Below are positions 13,111 to 14,213 of a stretch of 14,213 bases of DNA, one piece after another. The notes under the pieces are model-generated. The model saw only the letters and a list, made by a program, of their open reading frames with translations, was not told where the DNA came from and made no database searches. Positions within the stretch are counted from its first letter, which is position 1. Each line of letters begins with the position of its first letter. This DNA comes from an uncultured Candidatus Melainabacteria bacterium (lineage in GTDB: Bacteria > Cyanobacteriota > Vampirovibrionia > Gastranaerophilales > Gastranaerophilaceae), in the NCBI GenBank assembly GCA_937895785.1, contig CALBKW010000140.1, positions 1 through 14,213 of the forward strand, written 5' to 3'. Made by a program: the position numbers and the translations under genes.

Positions 13111-14213
13111 ATGACAGAGAACGAAAAAAAAGAGTTTAAAGATACTCTTAATTTACCAAAAACTACGTTAGAAATGCGTGCAAACGCAACTAAAAAAGAA
13201 CCTGAAACTCAAAAGTTCTGGGAAGAACATCAAATGTATAAAAAAATGACAGAGAACAGAGATAAAGCAAATAGCTTTATTCTTCACGATGGTCCTCCAT
13301 ACTTGAGTTCAGAAAAAATCCACGTTGGTACAGCGTTAAACAAAATTTTAAAAGATATTTTAATCAAATATAAATCACAAAGAGGTTATTATGCCCCTTA
13401 TGTTCCAGGATATGACGGACACGGTTTACCTATTGAAAACAAAGTAGTAAAAAATATAGAAGGTGGACGTAACGCAGTTACTCCTGCTGAATTAAGACAA
13501 AAATGTCGTGAATATGCACACAAAAGTTTAAAAGGTCAAGAATCAGAATTTAAAAGACTTGGCGTTTTAGGTAATTGGGAACATCCTTATTTGACAATTG
13601 ACGGCGAATACGAAGCTGAACAAGTTAGAGTATTTGGTGAAATGTATAAAAAAGGTTACATTGAAAAAGGTTTGAAACCAGTTTACTGGTGCGCATCTTG
13701 CGAAACAGCTCTTGCTGAGGCAGAAGTTGAATATGCAGATCACACATCAACTTCAATTTATGTAAGATTTAAGTTTGATGATGAAAGCGTTAATACTTTA
13801 AAATCAAAATTCGATTTCTTAAACACAGACAAAGATATGTATGCTGTAATTTGGACAACAACTCCTTGGACAATTCCGTCAAACTTAGCAATCAGCGTAC
13901 ATCCAAGATTTGAATACACATTCTTTGAATACAACAACGATATTTATTATGCAGCAACAGGCTTGTTAGCAAACTTCTTGAAAGACGTTGATTGGAAAGA
14001 AGAAGATATTAAAGTTTTAGGTACTTGTAAAGGTCAGGACTTAGAAAACTTGACTCCAATTCATCCATTGTATGACAGAAAATCACCAATTCTTTGTGGT
14101 GAACACGTTACATTAGATGCTGGTACAGGTTCAGTTCATACAGCACCTGGACATGGTTTAGAAGACTACGAAGTTTGTTGCAAATACAAAATAGGTGTTT
14201 ACTCACCTCTTGA
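13111..14213 (+). CDS. ileS: Isoleucyl-tRNA synthetase (5' part, runs off right edge)
   Basis: Class I IleRS, which charges tRNA-Ile. The first 367 codons are present from ATG 13111, with AAGGA overlapping the symporter's 3' end, so the genes are probably co-transcribed. Visible blocks: FILHDGPPY, LNKILKDILIKYKSQRGYYAPYVPGYDGHGLPIE, KRLGVLGNWEHPYLTID, GLKPVYWCASCETALAEAEVEY, then the CP1 editing domain with WTTTPWTIPSNLAI and GTGSVHTAPGHGLEDYEV. The KMSKS loop and zinc region are outside the window. Oddly, the HIGH signature is HVGT (H71-T74), preceded by LSSEKI instead of the usual five-residue ANGxI, an insertion of one residue. All other conserved blocks look intact, so this is likely the functional enzyme. 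Confidence 0.97.
   Translation, partial: MTENEKKEFKDTLNLPKTTLEMRANATKKEPETQKFWEEHQMYKKMTENRDKANSFILHDGPPYLSSEKIHVGTALNKILKDILIKYKSQRGYYAPYVPGYDGHGLPIENKVVKNIEGGRNAVTPAELRQKCREYAHKSLKGQESEFKRLGVLGNWEHPYLTIDGEYEAEQVRVFGEMYKKGYIEKGLKPVYWCASCETALAEAEVEYADHTSTSIYVRFKFDDESVNTLKSKFDFLNTDKDMYAVIWTTTPWTIPSNLAISVHPRFEYTFFEYNNDIYYAATGLLANFLKDVDWKEEDIKVLGTCKGQDLENLTPIHPLYDRKSPILCGEHVTLDAGTGSVHTAPGHGLEDYEVCCKYKIGVYSPL

Overview
The window is about 14.2 kb of AT-rich bacterial chromosome with tight operons. It most resembles a flagellated, gut-type, non-photosynthetic relative of Cyanobacteria (Melainabacteria/Vampirovibrionia, Gastranaerophilales-like). Evidence for that: ribosomal protein L27 begins directly with MAHKKG, with no cleaved N-terminal extension of the Firmicutes type, and is cyanobacteria-like along its length; the envelope genes look Gram-negative (QmcA-like SPFH protein plus NfeD); base composition is low GC with CAA/AAA-biased codons. 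The taxonomic assignment is inference.

Layout. Left edge, minus strand: the start of a secreted or lipid-anchored protein (1-66), then rplU-rpmA (L21, L27) with a very good sigma-70 promoter and a hairpin terminator. Next, reading right to left, is a four-gene minus-strand operon: a 57-aa zinc-ribbon protein missed by length-limited ORF calling, a YhcC-type radical SAM protein, smpB, and a MerR-like/coiled-coil protein of unknown function. Then a second minus-strand operon: DUF1858 redox-disulfide protein, NfeD and an SPFH/stomatin protein, ending in a GC-rich terminator. A divergent plus-strand gene encodes an unrecognised 170-aa protein that is 23% glutamine. From 9497 down to 5801 is a minus-strand flagellar export/C-ring operon: a two-SpoA-domain FliM/FliN-like protein, fliO, fliP, fliQ with an unusual 80-residue C-terminal extension, and fliR, closed by a terminator. 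Divergent from it on the plus strand is class II fructose-bisphosphate aldolase (monocistronic, strong promoter and terminator), then a LysE/RhtB exporter, a DAACS-type acidic amino acid symporter, and the 5' third of ileS running off the right edge.

How the genes fit together. FliP, FliQ and FliR form the export gate, FliO helps assemble it, and the SpoA protein belongs to the cytoplasmic C-ring/sorting platform; flhB, flhA and a separate fliM/fliN pair are not in the window. rplU-rpmA, smpB and ileS are translation genes. Two intergenic spacers (9574-9702 and 10845-10998) hold palindrome-rich, repeat-like DNA; the second has imperfect terminal inverted repeats and ends where the lysE-family promoter begins.

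Most worth a second look: the IleRS signature HVGT in place of HIGH with a one-residue insertion before it; the extended FliQ; the C-ring protein with a purely acidic, Met-rich tail and no visible CheY-binding motif; the Gln-rich orphan; and the terminal-inverted-repeat element. I did not find a clear new defence or mobile system.
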